Notes: generated from the letters alone by a model not told the origin. A DNA stretch of 64,000 nucleotides from Hirundichthys speculiger (GCA_018398805.1 JAGFBZ010000850.1:1-64000); one strand, 5' to 3'. Shown: positions 24,335-35,214, counted from the first letter of the stretch. Numbers and translations: made by a program.

Positions 24335-24545
24335 AGGCGTTGAGGACCCAAATGCAGGAGAACAGGGGCAGGTTTTCCACTAGTGGAAAACATTTTCAAA
24401 GTAGAAAAAGAAATCACAAAAACATAGTCCAAAAGCAAAAGAACACCATGAAAGACTCAAACTCAACAAAACAAGAGAAATGAGCAAGACAAACTCAGAC
24501 TCAAAGACAATCTCAAGACCATGACAATATCTAAAGATGAAAAGT
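24335..24545 (-). repeat. LTR-like teleost interspersed repeat, fragment 1 of 3
   Basis: It starts GTTGAGGACCCAAATGCAGG and continues into an A-rich stretch with repeated CAAA, GACTCAAACTC and CAAGAC blocks. The same family recurs at 54690-55720 (same orientation) and 62450-62865 (opposite orientation, ending CTTTCCTGCATTTATGGGTC). The class is unresolved; a solo-LTR-like or SINE-like origin is possible. Confidence 0.5.
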
Positions 24546-24814
24546 ATCTTTTTTTATTTTGTTTATGTTGCTCAAAGTAATTTAGGAATCCAAATAGTCA
24601 AATATGCATGAAACCTTTAAAGATTGTTGAGTAAGACAGTGCAGCCATGTTTTCCCGGGAAAATGAGAGAAAGACCCTTTTTAAGACCAGACTTATACCA
24701 CTAGCATCTACTGATTTTGCCAAACTCTAGTATCGAGCAGGACTTCTCAAAGTCCGGACCCTGGGCCGGATCCAGACAGTGAGGCACGTCAGTCTGTACC
24801 CAGCACACATAAGT

Positions 24815-25335
24815 CTTAAATGAAATGAAATGAAATGAAATGAAAAATACTTTATTTATCCCATAAAGGGAAATTCAATACTGTACTATTAGGGCTCTTT
24901 TTTTTTTTTTTTTTGTAATAAATAACAGACAACGACAGCAATAAAAATATTAATAATAATAATAGGTGTTAAGTCTTGTTGTGGAGACTGATAGCTGCTG
25001 GCAGGACGCAGATTCATTCCAACGCAGGCTGAATTGTACTAAAAGCACTTGAGAAATCAAAGAACATGACCCTCAAAGTGCTGCCTGACTGGTCCAGATG
25101 AGAGTGGGCTCTGTGAAGCAGGTAGATGATGGCGTTTTCAACCCCAAGCCCATTACGATATGCAAACTGTAATGGGTCCTGAAAGGTGCTGACCTGCTTG
25201 TTGAGGTGGGCCAGTAAGAGTCTCTCCAGGACTTTCATGATGTGAGATGTCAGGGCAACTGGTCTGTAGTCATTAGGTTCAGCTGGTTGTGGTTTTAAAA
25301 TTAAAATGACCCTTTCACAAATATCTTGATGAATT
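24815..25335 (-). pseudogene. Rex/jockey-like LINE fragment (reverse transcriptase), internally deleted
   Basis: On the minus strand the frame at 25238-25014 and its upstream extension encode DYRPVALTSHIMKVLERL, LQFAYRNGLGVENAI and VMFFDFSSAFSTIQP, which are reverse transcriptase motifs of teleost jockey/CR1-group LINEs (finger region and the first catalytic-aspartate block, FFDFSSAF). Shortly after FSTIQP the sequence jumps to LPAAISLHNKT-stop, the usual C-terminus of the same ORF, so most of the palm and all of the thumb are deleted. A 3' UTR follows, ending in GGGATAAATAAAGTATTTTT and a TTTCA tandem tail (24815-24845). The copy is dead and lies head-to-head with the next element. Confidence 0.75.
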
Positions 25336-25344
25336 ATTTATAAT

Positions 25345-25715
25345 GTTAAACCACACCAGGTCTTTAAAGAAAGCAAGACTGGTCTTCTCTGACCCGAGCC
25401 ACCCTCTGGCATCTGAATTCAGGTTGCTCCCCTCTAGACGTAGATTTCAGGTGCCAAGAATAAGAACAAACAGATTTAAAAAATCCTGGGTTCCGGTGGT
25501 CATTGGCCTTTTAAATAATGAATAGTTTTAACCCCCTCTTAAGACGCACTGCACTGTGGGCAACTAATTTAATTTTATCTCTGTTTTTATTATTTTATTG
25601 CCTTTTATTGTCTTGTTCTTGTCAGTGTCGTGCATGTATTGTTGTGATCTTGCTGCAACTGCACTGCTAATTGCCCCCTGGGGACAATAAAGTTTTCTTG
25701 ATCTTGATCTTGAAA
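25345..25715 (+). pseudogene. Rex/jockey-like LINE 3' end (C-terminus of the polymerase ORF and tail), 5'-truncated
   Basis: The plus-strand frame at 25343-25525 gives SDPSHPLASEFRLLPSRRRF, then VPRIRTNRFKKSWVPVVIGL and LLNNE-stop, the conserved end of Rex-like LINE ORFs. A 3' UTR follows with CCCCTGGGGACAATAAAG and a CTTGAT tandem tail. Only about 60 residues of coding sequence remain. The tail unit differs from that of the adjacent minus-strand copy (CTTGAT against TTTCA), so the two are probably independent insertions rather than one inverted by twin priming. Confidence 0.8.
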
Positions 25716-26315
25716 TACAGTGTCATTGGATACTATTCACAGTGATCCAGAGACCACTCCTCTTATATTCACCAGCTTTTTCTGTCTTCCTCCCCTGCTG
25801 CATGTGTGTTTCTACTCTGAACGTCTGTGACAGTTAGACAGCTGCTGGTGACAGCAGGGGGCGGAGGGCGGAGCAGAATGACAGGAACAAGTAGCCTATC
25901 AGAACACAGGAGTTTGTGATTTAGAACCCAATCAGAAGCAAAATAGGACCGGTCTTTGAAAAGTTTCAGCTTGGAAACCAAACTTTTTTTTTCTGCTTAA
26001 AAAACAAAAACAACTATCTCAAAACGCTAGCTAAGCCAACCAAAACATTTAAACTTTAAATTAAAAATTAGAGATCAGGTATTCATGTTTATGTTGACCA
26101 TGTTTTCTTCCTTATTTGTCATTCTGAATTTTCTGCAGTGAATGCAGTGAGTTTAATTTAAAAATGTTTGCTATTATTGTCATTATTACTGTGATATATT
26201 GTTTTTACATTATATGACAACATTAAGATGTTGAAAGTTTTTCTGGACCTCTGCCCTTCAATGGAGAGTAGAGATGGACCTTTGAAAAATTTGTTTGAGA
26301 ACCTCTGGTATAGAG

Positions 26316-27454
26316 CATGTCAACAACTTTATCACAATCTGTAGTATGTGAGAAGTATAAATCCTGTTGCTGCTTACAGAAAATTTCCAGCAACTGACCA
26401 ATCCACCTAACATTCTGTATTCTATCCACATATCCATGTATCATGCAATATGAGATGACATAGGAAGCCAGTTAGAGTGGTCATGTGACCAGCTCCTAGA
26501 TGTTTTTATGTTGCCATACAACTTACTGACAATGACCAATATCTCAAAGAAAAATCTATAATAACGTGCTTTTCTTTTGGTGAAGCATTACAATTATCGA
26601 TACAGGAGTAAAATTTGGAGAGCTCCTGTGGACCTGCATGGCTGTTTTCCCTCCTGTTGTCGTTATGCTGTTATGGTTGTCTGCTTTTTCCCTTTGAGAG
26701 TTTAAGACCAAAACCGTTTCTCTTTTATATCAGCTACAACCTTGCCATTCTGCCCCATCTCGTTTAATTCAGCAACAAAGCTCTCTCAAGCTGTGAATTT
26801 GGCTTTGTTTATCGGCCAACTGTTTTGTCCATTTGTGCTGCCTGCTTTTGTCTGCCCAACCATGGCTAATCTGATCTGCCATAAAGTTTCTTTTCTCTTT
26901 TGATCCATGGCTATTACTGCCTTAACCTCCCCTTTTTTTTCTGGGATTATATGAGAAAAAAGACAAGTCAGGCTCTGTCAGTTTCAGTTAATCTTGGATG
27001 TATGGAGGCACACAGGTGAGCAAAGTATAAATGAGATTATGACATTTATGACTCATGTTTAAGCATACCCTATGGAATCATTTAGAGGCCCGAGTTATGG
27101 AAACATGATTTTGGATGTGTGAGATGGAATCTTTCACTTCTTATGCAGCAATTTTCTTACTGAGCCTGACCTCAATATTGCACCTCCACATTGCATCTCC
27201 CTTGTGCACATGTATCATCACTCATTTGCTCATTTGTGAGTGTATAATCTCCTGCGTGGGAGATGGTCTCATACATTCTCCATAGAAAACCTTTGGGAAA
27301 TGGTAGTGCTCTTTTATGAATATAGGGCAGAATCAAGCATTTAGGTTTTAATGCTCTTTTGTTTTTAAAAATAACAAAAGAAAAACACCAGAAAAACAAA
27401 TTTAGCCAATGCATGGCCTGAGTGTGAAATAGGCTGATTTTCTGGAGGACCAAT
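26316..27454. other. Intergenic stretch, nothing recognised
   Basis: AT-rich DNA without a credible frame or repeat terminus. Confidence 0.5.
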
Positions 27455-29870
27455 CAATCTTTATTTGTAGAGTGATTTTCATGCAAGGACATGCAACACA
27501 AGGTGCTTTACAGAATTAAAGACAAATATCACAATTACAAAAAAAAAAAAAAAAAAAAAAACATTATGAAGAAAGCCTCTCCCTCCCACCCTCCATACTA
27601 GACACACACACACACACAATTACACCCAATAGGGAGACATGGCATGGCACTGAGGATCAAGGAAACACCACCTTTGGGGCCGTCCACACTGGGAGGAGCC
27701 GCAGGCCTTATCATCAGGGGGACCAGCACCTGGGCCCCCCCCGACTCTAACTGACAGGCGGACACCCAGATCAGAAGGAGGAACCCCCAGCCAGCCAGGC
27801 CAGAGGGACCCAAGGACAGCACCCCATCACCTGACACAGCTCCCAGTGTGGAGGACCCCCCCTGAGGAAACACTGGAGTTAAAAGATAAAGACTAAAAGC
27901 ATAAAATAGCAAGATAAAAGCAGCAAGATAAGCATAATCTTAAAACGCAAGTTAAAAGCAGCAACATAAAACAGGATAGCACCAGATAAAAACGTAAGAA
28001 GAGTTTAAAATATTAGTTAAAAGCCTAATTAAAAAGGTGTGTCTTTAATCTTCTTTTAAAAATATCAACAGTCTCTGCAGTCCTGAGGCTCTCCAGCAGG
28101 CTGTTCCACAGGTGGGGGCCATAGTGGCTAAATGCTGCCTCACCGTGGGTTTTTGTTCTATGTTTTGGTATGGTTAAAAGGCCAGTGCCGGAGGACCGCA
28201 GGACCGCAGGGTCCGCGAGGGTTGATATGGTAAAAGCAGGTCAGATAAGTGAGAGGGCGCAAGGCCGTTAAGACATTTAAAAGCCAATAAGAGAATCTTA
28301 AAATCGATCCTGAAGCGGACGGGGAGCCAATGCAGCAACTCTAAAACCGGTATAATGTGCTCCCGGCCTCTGGTCCTCATCAGCACAAGTGTGTCTGAGT
28401 TCTGTAATAATTGGAGATTTAAGCTACTCTTTTTGGGAAGACCAGAGGGCAGGGCATTACAGTAATCCAAGCGACATAAAATAAAAGCATGCATTAGCGC
28501 CTTCAGGACCTATAACTAAAACCTCAGTTTTGTCCTGGTTGAGCTGTAGGAAATTCTCTGTCATCCATGACCCAATGTCTACAATGCAGTTAAAAAGGAC
28601 ATCAATTGGTCTTGTGTCATCAGGAGACATGGCGATGTACAGCTGTGTATCATCTGCATAACTGTGGAAGCTGATGCCGTGTCTCCTGATGACGTCCCCA
28701 AGGGGAAGCATGTAAAGATTAAAGAGAAGTGGACCTAAAATTGAGCCTTGGGGAACCCCACATTCAATTTCATGGGGTTTTGAGGTAGATGTATCCATAC
28801 TTGCATAAAAGCATCGGTCTGTGAGATGGGAACAAAACCAGTTAAGAACAGTACCGGAGAGGCCAACCAGGTGTCTGAGTCTATTTAATAAAATGCGATG
28901 GTCTACTGTATCAAAAGCGGCGCTTAGATCCAGTAGAACCAACACTGCTTTTTGTTATCCGAATTCCACCTGATGTCATTTAAGATCTTTAAAAGTGCTG
29001 TCTCGGTACTGTGGTTCCTCCTAAAACCAGACTGATGTTTCTCTAAAATGGTATTTCTGTTTAAAAAGTCATTAAGTTGGTTAAAAACCAGTTTTTCTAA
29101 AAATTTTACCTAAAAATGGTAAGTTGGATACAGGTCGGTAATTATTAAGAACGTTGGGGTCTAAATTGCTCTTCTTCAGAAGGGGCTTCACCACCGCAGT
29201 TTTAAAGGCGGTAGGGAAGACACCCGTCTAAAGAGAGCAATTTATGATGTTTAAAAACTGCTCCTCAAAGAATCCATAAAACGATTTTAAGAGCAATGTG
29301 GGAATTGAATCTAAAAGGCAGGTTGTTGGGTTTACTTGGGAGAAAACTCAACCGTGTCCTTGCATCAACCAGGGCAAAACTCTCCAGTGCCTCCTCAGGC
29401 AACGACAACAGTCTAAGTGTGTTAACAGGCAAAACTTTCTGGGATAACAGACAGGATCTGATGTCCTTGATTTTAGTTCTGAAGTGGTCTGCAAAGTTTT
29501 CACAAAGATCATCTGTTGGTGTCTTAAAAACTTTATTAAAATTAGTGCCTGTTAAAATATTAAAGGTGGAGAAGAGGAACTGGGGGTTGTTTTTATGGTT
29601 GGTGATAAGTTTTGAGAAATGGGAGATTCGTGCCTTTTTGACTGCATTATTGTAGATTCTGAGTTGTTGGCTTAAAATCTCATAATGAACTGTTAGTTTA
29701 CCTTTTCTCCATCTTCTCTCTGTACTCCTGCATATTCTTTTCAATATGTTGATTTCATCTGTTTTTCTCCACGGGGCTGTAGGTTTTCTTTTTATTGTTT
29801 TAGTTACAGGTGTAGCTACTAAGTCCAGAGTTGACTTCAATTTACTGGTAAAATTGTCAACGATAAATCA
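27455..29870 (-). mobile_element. 5'-truncated Rex1/L2-like non-LTR retrotransposon
   Basis: A LINE copy running right to left. Its 3' end at 27455-27535 is the reverse complement of a TGTAAAGCAC-type tail ending in AATAAAGATTGATTGGTC. Next to it are an A run (27538-27561), a CA tract and a GC-rich 3' UTR. The ORF remnant spans about 28010-29870. The endonuclease domain is absent, so the copy is truncated just upstream of the EN-RT linker. A shorter copy with the same 3' end lies at 22950-23215. Placement within the jockey group (Rex1/Babar against L2) cannot be decided by eye. Confidence 0.8.
28010..29870 (-). pseudogene. Reverse transcriptase ORF of the LINE at 27.5-29.9 kb, with frameshifts and one internal deletion
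   Basis: The linker comes first: VDNFTSKLKSTLDLVATP, PWRKTDEINILKR, NNPQFLFSTFNILTG (29870-29300). After a frame break come the RT finger motifs ([20 protein letters not shown] near 29200-29110) and then an intact run at 28945-28500 with LLDLSAAFDTVDHRIL (catalytic D), CGVPQGSILGPLLFNLYMLP and HSYADDTQLYIA (catalytic YADD). At about 28500 GPEG is joined directly, with a frame change, to LMHAFILCRLDYCNALPSGL, so the intervening thumb segment is missing. The C-terminus (ELLHWLPVRFRIDFKILLL, then GEAAFSHYGPHLWNSL in another frame) ends near 28010. The catalytic residues survive, but frameshifts, deletion and loss of the endonuclease make it non-functional. Confidence 0.82.
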
Positions 29871-29875
29871 CAAGG

Positions 29876-30252
29876 AGCAGGTAAAACTACAACAGGATGG
29901 ATTTTGGATGGATTTTGATGAAATTTTAAGGAGTTGTCAGAAATGTGAAAAGGAAGAACTGATTTCATTTTGGGTGTGATCCAGAAGAAATCCTGGATTC
30001 TGGATCACTTTCAAATTTTCGATAACACTGCGGTCAATGGGGCTGAAAATTTTGCCTCTCAATTTCTCCGTTAATTATTGCCCAAAACTCATGAAATTTG
30101 ACTCAGGGATTGGCAATGGGAACCTCTATCAATTTTCAAAGGCTGATCCAGATCTGATCCAGAACACGGATTTTATCGCAATCTGTAAATCGCTATATGG
30201 GGGAATTGTTGCGCTTGGCGGAGGTCTGCGCTCTCTGAGTGCTTTTTTAGTT
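29876..30252 (+). repeat. Interspersed repeat ending in a conserved GGCGGAGGTCTGCGCTC block
   Basis: It begins near GATGGATTTTGGATGGATTT and ends CTTGGCGGAGGTCTGCGCTC-TCTGAGTGC, a block seen in many vertebrate genomes at the end of one repeat family. The middle holds GATCCAGAA-type repeats. It abuts the 5' end of the LINE to its left. The class is not known to me; no coding frame is meaningful. Confidence 0.55.
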
Positions 30253-30307
30253 TCTGAAGTATTCACAGAGCTTCTTATTACAGAGGACATTTGTTAACCC
30301 ATTAAAG

Positions 30308-30508
30308 CACAGGTGTCAAACTGATCCATGAAAGGGCCATGTGGCTGCAGATGTTTGTTCCAACCATGCAGCAGCACAGCTGACTTGTTTTAGTCAGTCA
30401 ACTTGTTGTCTTCACTGAAGGTCTTAACCAGTTCAATTAATCGAATGAAACAAGTCAGCTGTGTTTCTGCATGGCTGGAACCTTTCACGGATCATTTTGA
30501 CACCCCTG
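30308..30508. mobile_element. hAT-type MITE, 201 bp, with 8-bp target duplication
   Basis: Left end CACAGGTGTCAAACTGATCC and right end, inverted, CAGGGGTGTCAAAATGATCC. Further in, GAAAGG and CAGCTGACTTGTTT occur on both arms, so much of the element can fold back. CATTAAAG (30300-30307) and CATTATAG (30509-30516) form an 8-bp duplication with one difference, as hAT transposases make. There is no coding capacity. Confidence 0.7.
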
Positions 30509-30516
30509 CATTATAG

Positions 30517-32191
30517 CCTGCTTCACCATAGAAGCATGTCACCATAGAAACTCAAGTGTAAGGTTGAGTTTATAGAAGAAGCAAGTGGTTAATTAGAGTG
30601 CCAAGCTTATTCTGACCCATAATATTTTTTGTGACTTCCAGCAGAAAAGGTATTTCAGTTCAAATTCTTCTTAGATTTAAATCTTAAATGTAAAAATCCC
30701 ACAACATATTTAAAAGCACACTATGTAAGTATAACACTCCAGACCACATAGAGGCAACATATCACAAGAAAGTTCATGAGTCAGCCCCTGACATAAAACA
30801 TAACATCATGCATGATAACCACCTCTCCTATAATGTTTCATTCCTTTAGTTGTTAAGAGTTGTCTCCCCTGGGAATAAGCAATGCCAATATTGACACGTG
30901 TTGCCTCTTTTGCCACAAATGTGGCTCTAGTGGCATTTATTGATAGTTGTGAGGTAGAAAATGGGAAGGAGAAACCCCTAGCCCAGGACTTAAACTTGGG
31001 CTGGACCATAATTTCTTTTAAATTCTTTTAAATTTAAATTTTTTTCAAATTGGATCTAAACAACAGTTTTTACAGTGCATGTATGTAGCCAGTATTGGAA
31101 AAAGAAAATGTTTTTAAATCCCAGTGGTGCTTGAAATTCTGCAAATTATTTATATTTCCAAAAGAAATAGAAAAACTATGTCAAGCTTAAACTCATCATT
31201 AACGATTCTGAGTTTATTGCAGTGAGCATCAACTATTCTTTTTTTTTTTTTTTGTGGTCCTCTAAAATTTACCTTTTCTTTCTGCCACAAAATGAGAAAT
31301 AGGAGTTTGTGAAGATCCGACTTTGATTCCTGCAACGTGCAGTCACTAAAGCCTGATTGCTGTCCAACCTGCCGAAAAAAAGCTTAACTCAAAATTTACC
31401 TTCAATCAAACACATAAGACGTTGATCAGTGTCTTGTGTCTACAACATTATACAGATTTGTGTGACTGTGATTACCACTGCAGACCCATCATCCCTGCAA
31501 TGTCTCAGAGGAGGGAAATTGGTTGTCAACCTGGCAGCTGCCTTAACTGGTTGTTCCCTGGAGCCCACTGCACTGTGTCAAGTTGCATTTGTTATAAACA
31601 CACAACCTACACCCATTTTCCAAGCATTGTACATTCAAAGGGTTGTGTTTCATTTCTGTTTCAATACATTTGGAAGGCCTGACAGTTTTTAGAGCAGTTT
31701 CAGTAACATCATTATCTTTGACAAGTTGTCATAAAGGCGACAGTTGCTATCTAATTCACAGAATTATGTAAACAGAGGTGGAAATATCACTTTTGCTGGT
31801 GTTTTCTAAAACACACTGACGTTGCAGTAAGAATAAAGAGATTTTATGTATTTCAATACTCTGTTTTCCACTGAACTGAGTACATACTGTAAAGTTTAAA
31901 ACATATCCAGCAGCATAAAGAATAATAAAGGAGGATAGAGAGTGGATTTTATTCTTAAATTTGATATCGACTGTGTGGATAAGGAAATAAGACAATGTGT
32001 GACCACTGCTTCAAGCTCTGTAGGAACAGAGTAGTTTGAGAGGAACTCAGTTTTCTGGGCAAAACCCACCAGCAAGCACATGAAATTCACAGAAATGGTC
32101 CCCATGGTAACTGACTCAGAGTTTGATTCAGTGTTTTTCTGAAGAATGGAAAACCCAGAGTTTAACCCTTATATCAGGGTTAACAAACTCA
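30517..32191. other. Intergenic stretch, nothing recognised
   Basis: AT-rich; T run at 31231-31252; no credible gene. The 86-87 codon frames near 31.4-31.7 kb overlap in different frames and lack motifs. Confidence 0.5.
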
Positions 32192-32368
32192 GGGCCTGAT
32201 TTACTAAGATCCTAAATAAAGAGTACTAAATTGCGTGTGCACTGAAAAAGTTTGCGCGTGCTGTTGTTGTGTGTTTTGCGGGTGATCAACTAAGAATGCT
32301 CGCGCAAATGATAACAGGTGCAAACCGCAGTATTTAAATGAGGTGTTGCGTGTCTTACGGTTTGCGCC

Positions 32369-32662
32369 ATGGAGAGTCTGGATGGAAAGCAGGATAAACG
32401 CAAGCGCAAAATGAAATTTGACGAGTTGGAGTTAGAGATATTAGTGGAAGAGGCAAATAAACACATTCATGAACTACAGCAAAGACATTTAAACATTACC
32501 AAAAGAAACGCAATATGGGAGAAAATCTGCGATAGAATAAATGCAGTTGGTAAGACAAAAAGAACGGCAGATGAGGTTAAAAGAAGGTGGCAAGATATAA
32601 GGCGAAGAACTAAAGAAAAAGTGGCCTTTAATAAAACTTCGGCAAGACAGACGGGTGGTTAA
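32369..32662 (+). CDS. Myb/SANT-like DNA-binding protein of a Harbinger-type transposon (97 aa, probably truncated)
   Basis: PIF/Harbinger elements encode two proteins, a DDE transposase and a Myb/SANT-like protein that binds the element's subterminal sites and helps the transposase enter the nucleus. This frame is the second type. A basic N-terminus (DKRKRKMK, residues 8-15) is followed by a trihelix-like domain at about residues 16-75: FDELELEILVEEANKH, then ITKRNAIWEKICDRIN with a conserved W, then RTADEVKRRWQDIRRRTKEK, the recognition helix pattern. The start ATG has ATGG context and follows a TATTTAAA box by about 30 bp. The family is usually longer, and the frame stops right after RQTGG; similar coding seems to continue in another frame, suggesting a frameshift. 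Whether it is expressed is unknown. Confidence 0.75.
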   Translation: MESLDGKQDKRKRKMKFDELELEILVEEANKHIHELQQRHLNITKRNAIWEKICDRINAVGKTKRTADEVKRRWQDIRRRTKEKVAFNKTSARQTGG

Positions 32663-32825
32663 GTGGCCGTTGAGAAGTTCAAGCCTCCATAACCGCAGAG
32701 CGCTGTCATTACGGAGATGCGTCTCTGCGCGCAGCTGTGGCATCAATGAGTGGAGCTGTGGCTGGAGCCGACTCGTCCTCACACACTACTCATTCGTAAA
32801 AAAAGTATATGTTTTTTCATAAAAT

Positions 32826-32945
32826 CCATCCATCCATCCATCCATTAGCTTCCGCTTATCCGAAGTCGGGTCGTGCGGCCAGCAGCTTCAGAGGTCCAGA
32901 TCCCCCGGCCGCTTCCACCAGCTCCTCTGGGAGAACCCCGAGGCG
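32826..32945 (-). mobile_element. L2-type LINE 3' fragment nested in the Harbinger-type element, with 13-bp target duplication
   Basis: Read on the minus strand the fragment ends in GCGGAAGCTAATGGATGGAT-type sequence with a GGAT tandem tail, preceded by GCTGGTGGAAGCGGCCGGGG. These are features of 3' ends of teleost L2-group LINEs. TTTTTCATAAAAT occurs on both sides (32813-32825 and 32946-32958) and is absent as a duplicate elsewhere, so it is the target duplication. Insertion came after that of the Harbinger-type element. Confidence 0.85.
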
Positions 32946-33624
32946 TTTTTCATAAAATGATGTGGAAATAACCCATTTTATTACAACTGAAATTGTGCTT
33001 GGGAGGAGTATTTTCACCGGACATTTTGACCGGAGAGATTATAAAATCCCGGACTTCCGCATATTTTACCAGACAAAGTCCAGCAATTACCAGACAACGG
33101 AAACCCTGGTGCCTCCTGTGGCAACCTTTTGCTGAATAATACTCGATTTAACATTCAAATAAAATATTCCTCCTTTTGCATGTGCAAACAAATTTACACG
33201 AGTCCGAAAGACTCTCTCTCTGCGTATTCTTTGATTTTGGTGATGTCGCCTCCTTGCCACAATAACAGCAGCCATCGGTGCGTAATACTGGACAGATTAG
33301 CACCTTCTTTTCGAACGTACTAAATACAGACGCAATCACAATCCCCGCAATTACTTTCAGGGTTGGTAAATCTCATTGCGTGTGGTAAATGAACCTATTT
33401 GCATTTTCCCCTCCCAGTATTTTGCGCTTTCTGGCGGGTACGCCCCATATTGATTATTCATCAGGGCAAAAGTGCTAAATGAACAGCGTGTGCTATTTTG
33501 CTGATTTGAGAGGCGCAGTTCTCTTTGCACGCTGTTAGTAAATCAGCTTGCGCATTGGTTTGCGGGTGATGTCAAGTTTGCACACGTTTTTACGCACGCA
33601 AACCTTTAGTAAATCAGGCCCTCA

Positions 33625-35214
33625 GAGTTTTAATGAAGCTCACATTATGGGACAGACCTCAGGAGTGCCAAGTCATATTTAAAGGCAAATGGGTCAAAAT
33701 GCAGAAAAGCAGAAATTAAGCAACCAATGTAGAACATACTGAACAACTTTGTACATTTTTTTTTTTTTTTTTGCAAGAATCCAATAGAACTTCAAAAATA
33801 TAAAGAATTCAAGGCTTATAGCAAATGGATAGAGCTGGGTAGAACTCTGGTGACGGTGGGGATGAGAAAAACAAACATGTGGAGCAGTGGTGTAGTAAGG
33901 TGCGGAGGACAGGAGAGAACAATGAAAATGTCTGAACAGCTGGAGGAAATCTACAGAAATGAAGGAGGGAGTAGAGTCTGGGATAAATGAGCAGGGCCAG
34001 CATATGGGACTGAGGGGCAGACTGCAATAGTCTGAGGTGTAAATCCACTGTTAAGCTTAATGTAAAGGCTTTTCCAAAAATATTAAATCAGTTTTATGAG
34101 AGAATGCTTGAAGAGTATGTGGTTAGTTTGGCATGTACACCTTAAATAACTTTTCCATCTTTGATAAGTTCAATATAGCAAGATAATAAATTCAGTTATG
34201 TTGGAATGGTTTCAATTTTACTATCATTTTGGAGACCACACGTATTAGTACTGATGAATTGTATTGCATCATGCATAAAGGTAAAGGGAAAATGTAATTA
34301 AATGCCACTAATCAATAACTAGCCTGGCAAGCAATGCCCATTCACTTCACAAAAATTATCTCATCGGAAATGGGTCTGGCAGCCCTCACATTCACATACA
34401 TTTCCACCACTACAGAACATATTCCCAGTCGCAGGGAGATGGGGATGGGGATGGGCCTTAGGCAATGACTCATAGAGGAGCATCCTAGAGCCACTATTCA
34501 AAACAACCAAGATGGCTGCTCTCACATGCTTCATTTCTCTGACTGGCTGCTTGCCTATCCAGTGTCATCCAGAGGTAGTTTCTTCTGCGTCCCTTGGTAC
34601 TGCTCAAGTCCCAACATCTCCACTTCTGGGTTAATGCCAAAATAATGAATTATTTTAAAGTGTGCTTTGATCATTTCGTCGAAGGTAAGACTAATAGGTT
34701 CTGTGCCTTAAATTCTGGTCCTCAATTTAATGTTTTCCAAGATATGGACCATCTGTGTACTTGATGGCATTAAAGTATAACACATATTCAAAAAAGCGAA
34801 CATAAAAACCACTCTGAACATTAATAAGACTCAAAATGGAAACTAAAATGTTTATAATCGTTACTTGATATAAAATGTTTACTTTCAATGGTTTATGCCT
34901 GTGTATTTCAGCCATATTATAAATACATTTTAGTGGAGATGGGAAAAAGAAAGAAGACCTCTGGGGATATTGACCATTCTCGACTAAAAGCATGCTTTGA
35001 ATTAGCTGTGACTAACAACGTTACACAAGTACACAAAACACAAGTACAGGCAAGAACAGATATTGAGAAATGCTTATTGACTACAACTGGCCACAGCAGC
35101 TGGCATGCCAGAGCTGGGTGCTTCTGTGCCTGCGCCATAGCTAGCAGTAGATATAAATTTATAGCCCTAGGTAACTGCTACATCTACCTTGCATTACATC
35201 AAAAGACCTGACCT
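33625..35214. other. Intergenic stretch, nothing firmly recognised
   Basis: It contains a T run (33757-33773), GA/CT-biased DNA around 33830-34020 and a small GGGGAT direct repeat near 34435-34456. The 107-codon frame near 34.9 kb has no motif. The L1 element begins at the right edge. Confidence 0.5.

Larger units (their letters stand above)
24738..26307. mobile_element. Non-autonomous hAT-like element with 8-bp target duplication, hosting two LINE fragments
   Basis: The left end is CAGGACTTCTCAAAGTCCGG; the right end, inverted, reads CAGAGGTTCTCAAACAAATT. Both match the TTCTCAAA-type hAT terminus. GTATCGAG (24730-24737) flanks the left end and GTATAGAG (26308-26315) the right, an 8-bp duplication with one difference, which is the hAT length. 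The element's own sequence is probably only 24738-24814 and 25716-26307; the rest is occupied by LINE fragments in opposite orientation. No hAT transposase frame is present. Confidence 0.65.
32192..33621 (+). mobile_element. PIF/Harbinger-type element carrying only a Myb/SANT-like ORF
   Basis: GGGCCTGATTTACTAA at the left end is matched inverted by TTAGTAAATCAGGCCC at the right end, and TCA flanks both sides (32189-32191 and 33622-33624), a 3-bp duplication as PIF/Harbinger transposases make. A further TTAGTAAATCAG copy lies internally near 33536, and several TTTGCGC/GCGCAAA and TTTGCG motifs fill both subterminal regions, possible binding sites. The element encodes one Myb-like protein (32369-32662) but no DDE transposase, so it would depend on a helper. 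A 120-bp L2-type fragment is nested at 32826-32945. It lies within AT-rich intergenic DNA. Confidence 0.8.

Noticed and set aside
29296..29655. 119-codon plus-strand frame
   Set aside because: Antisense shadow of the minus-strand LINE polymerase ORF.
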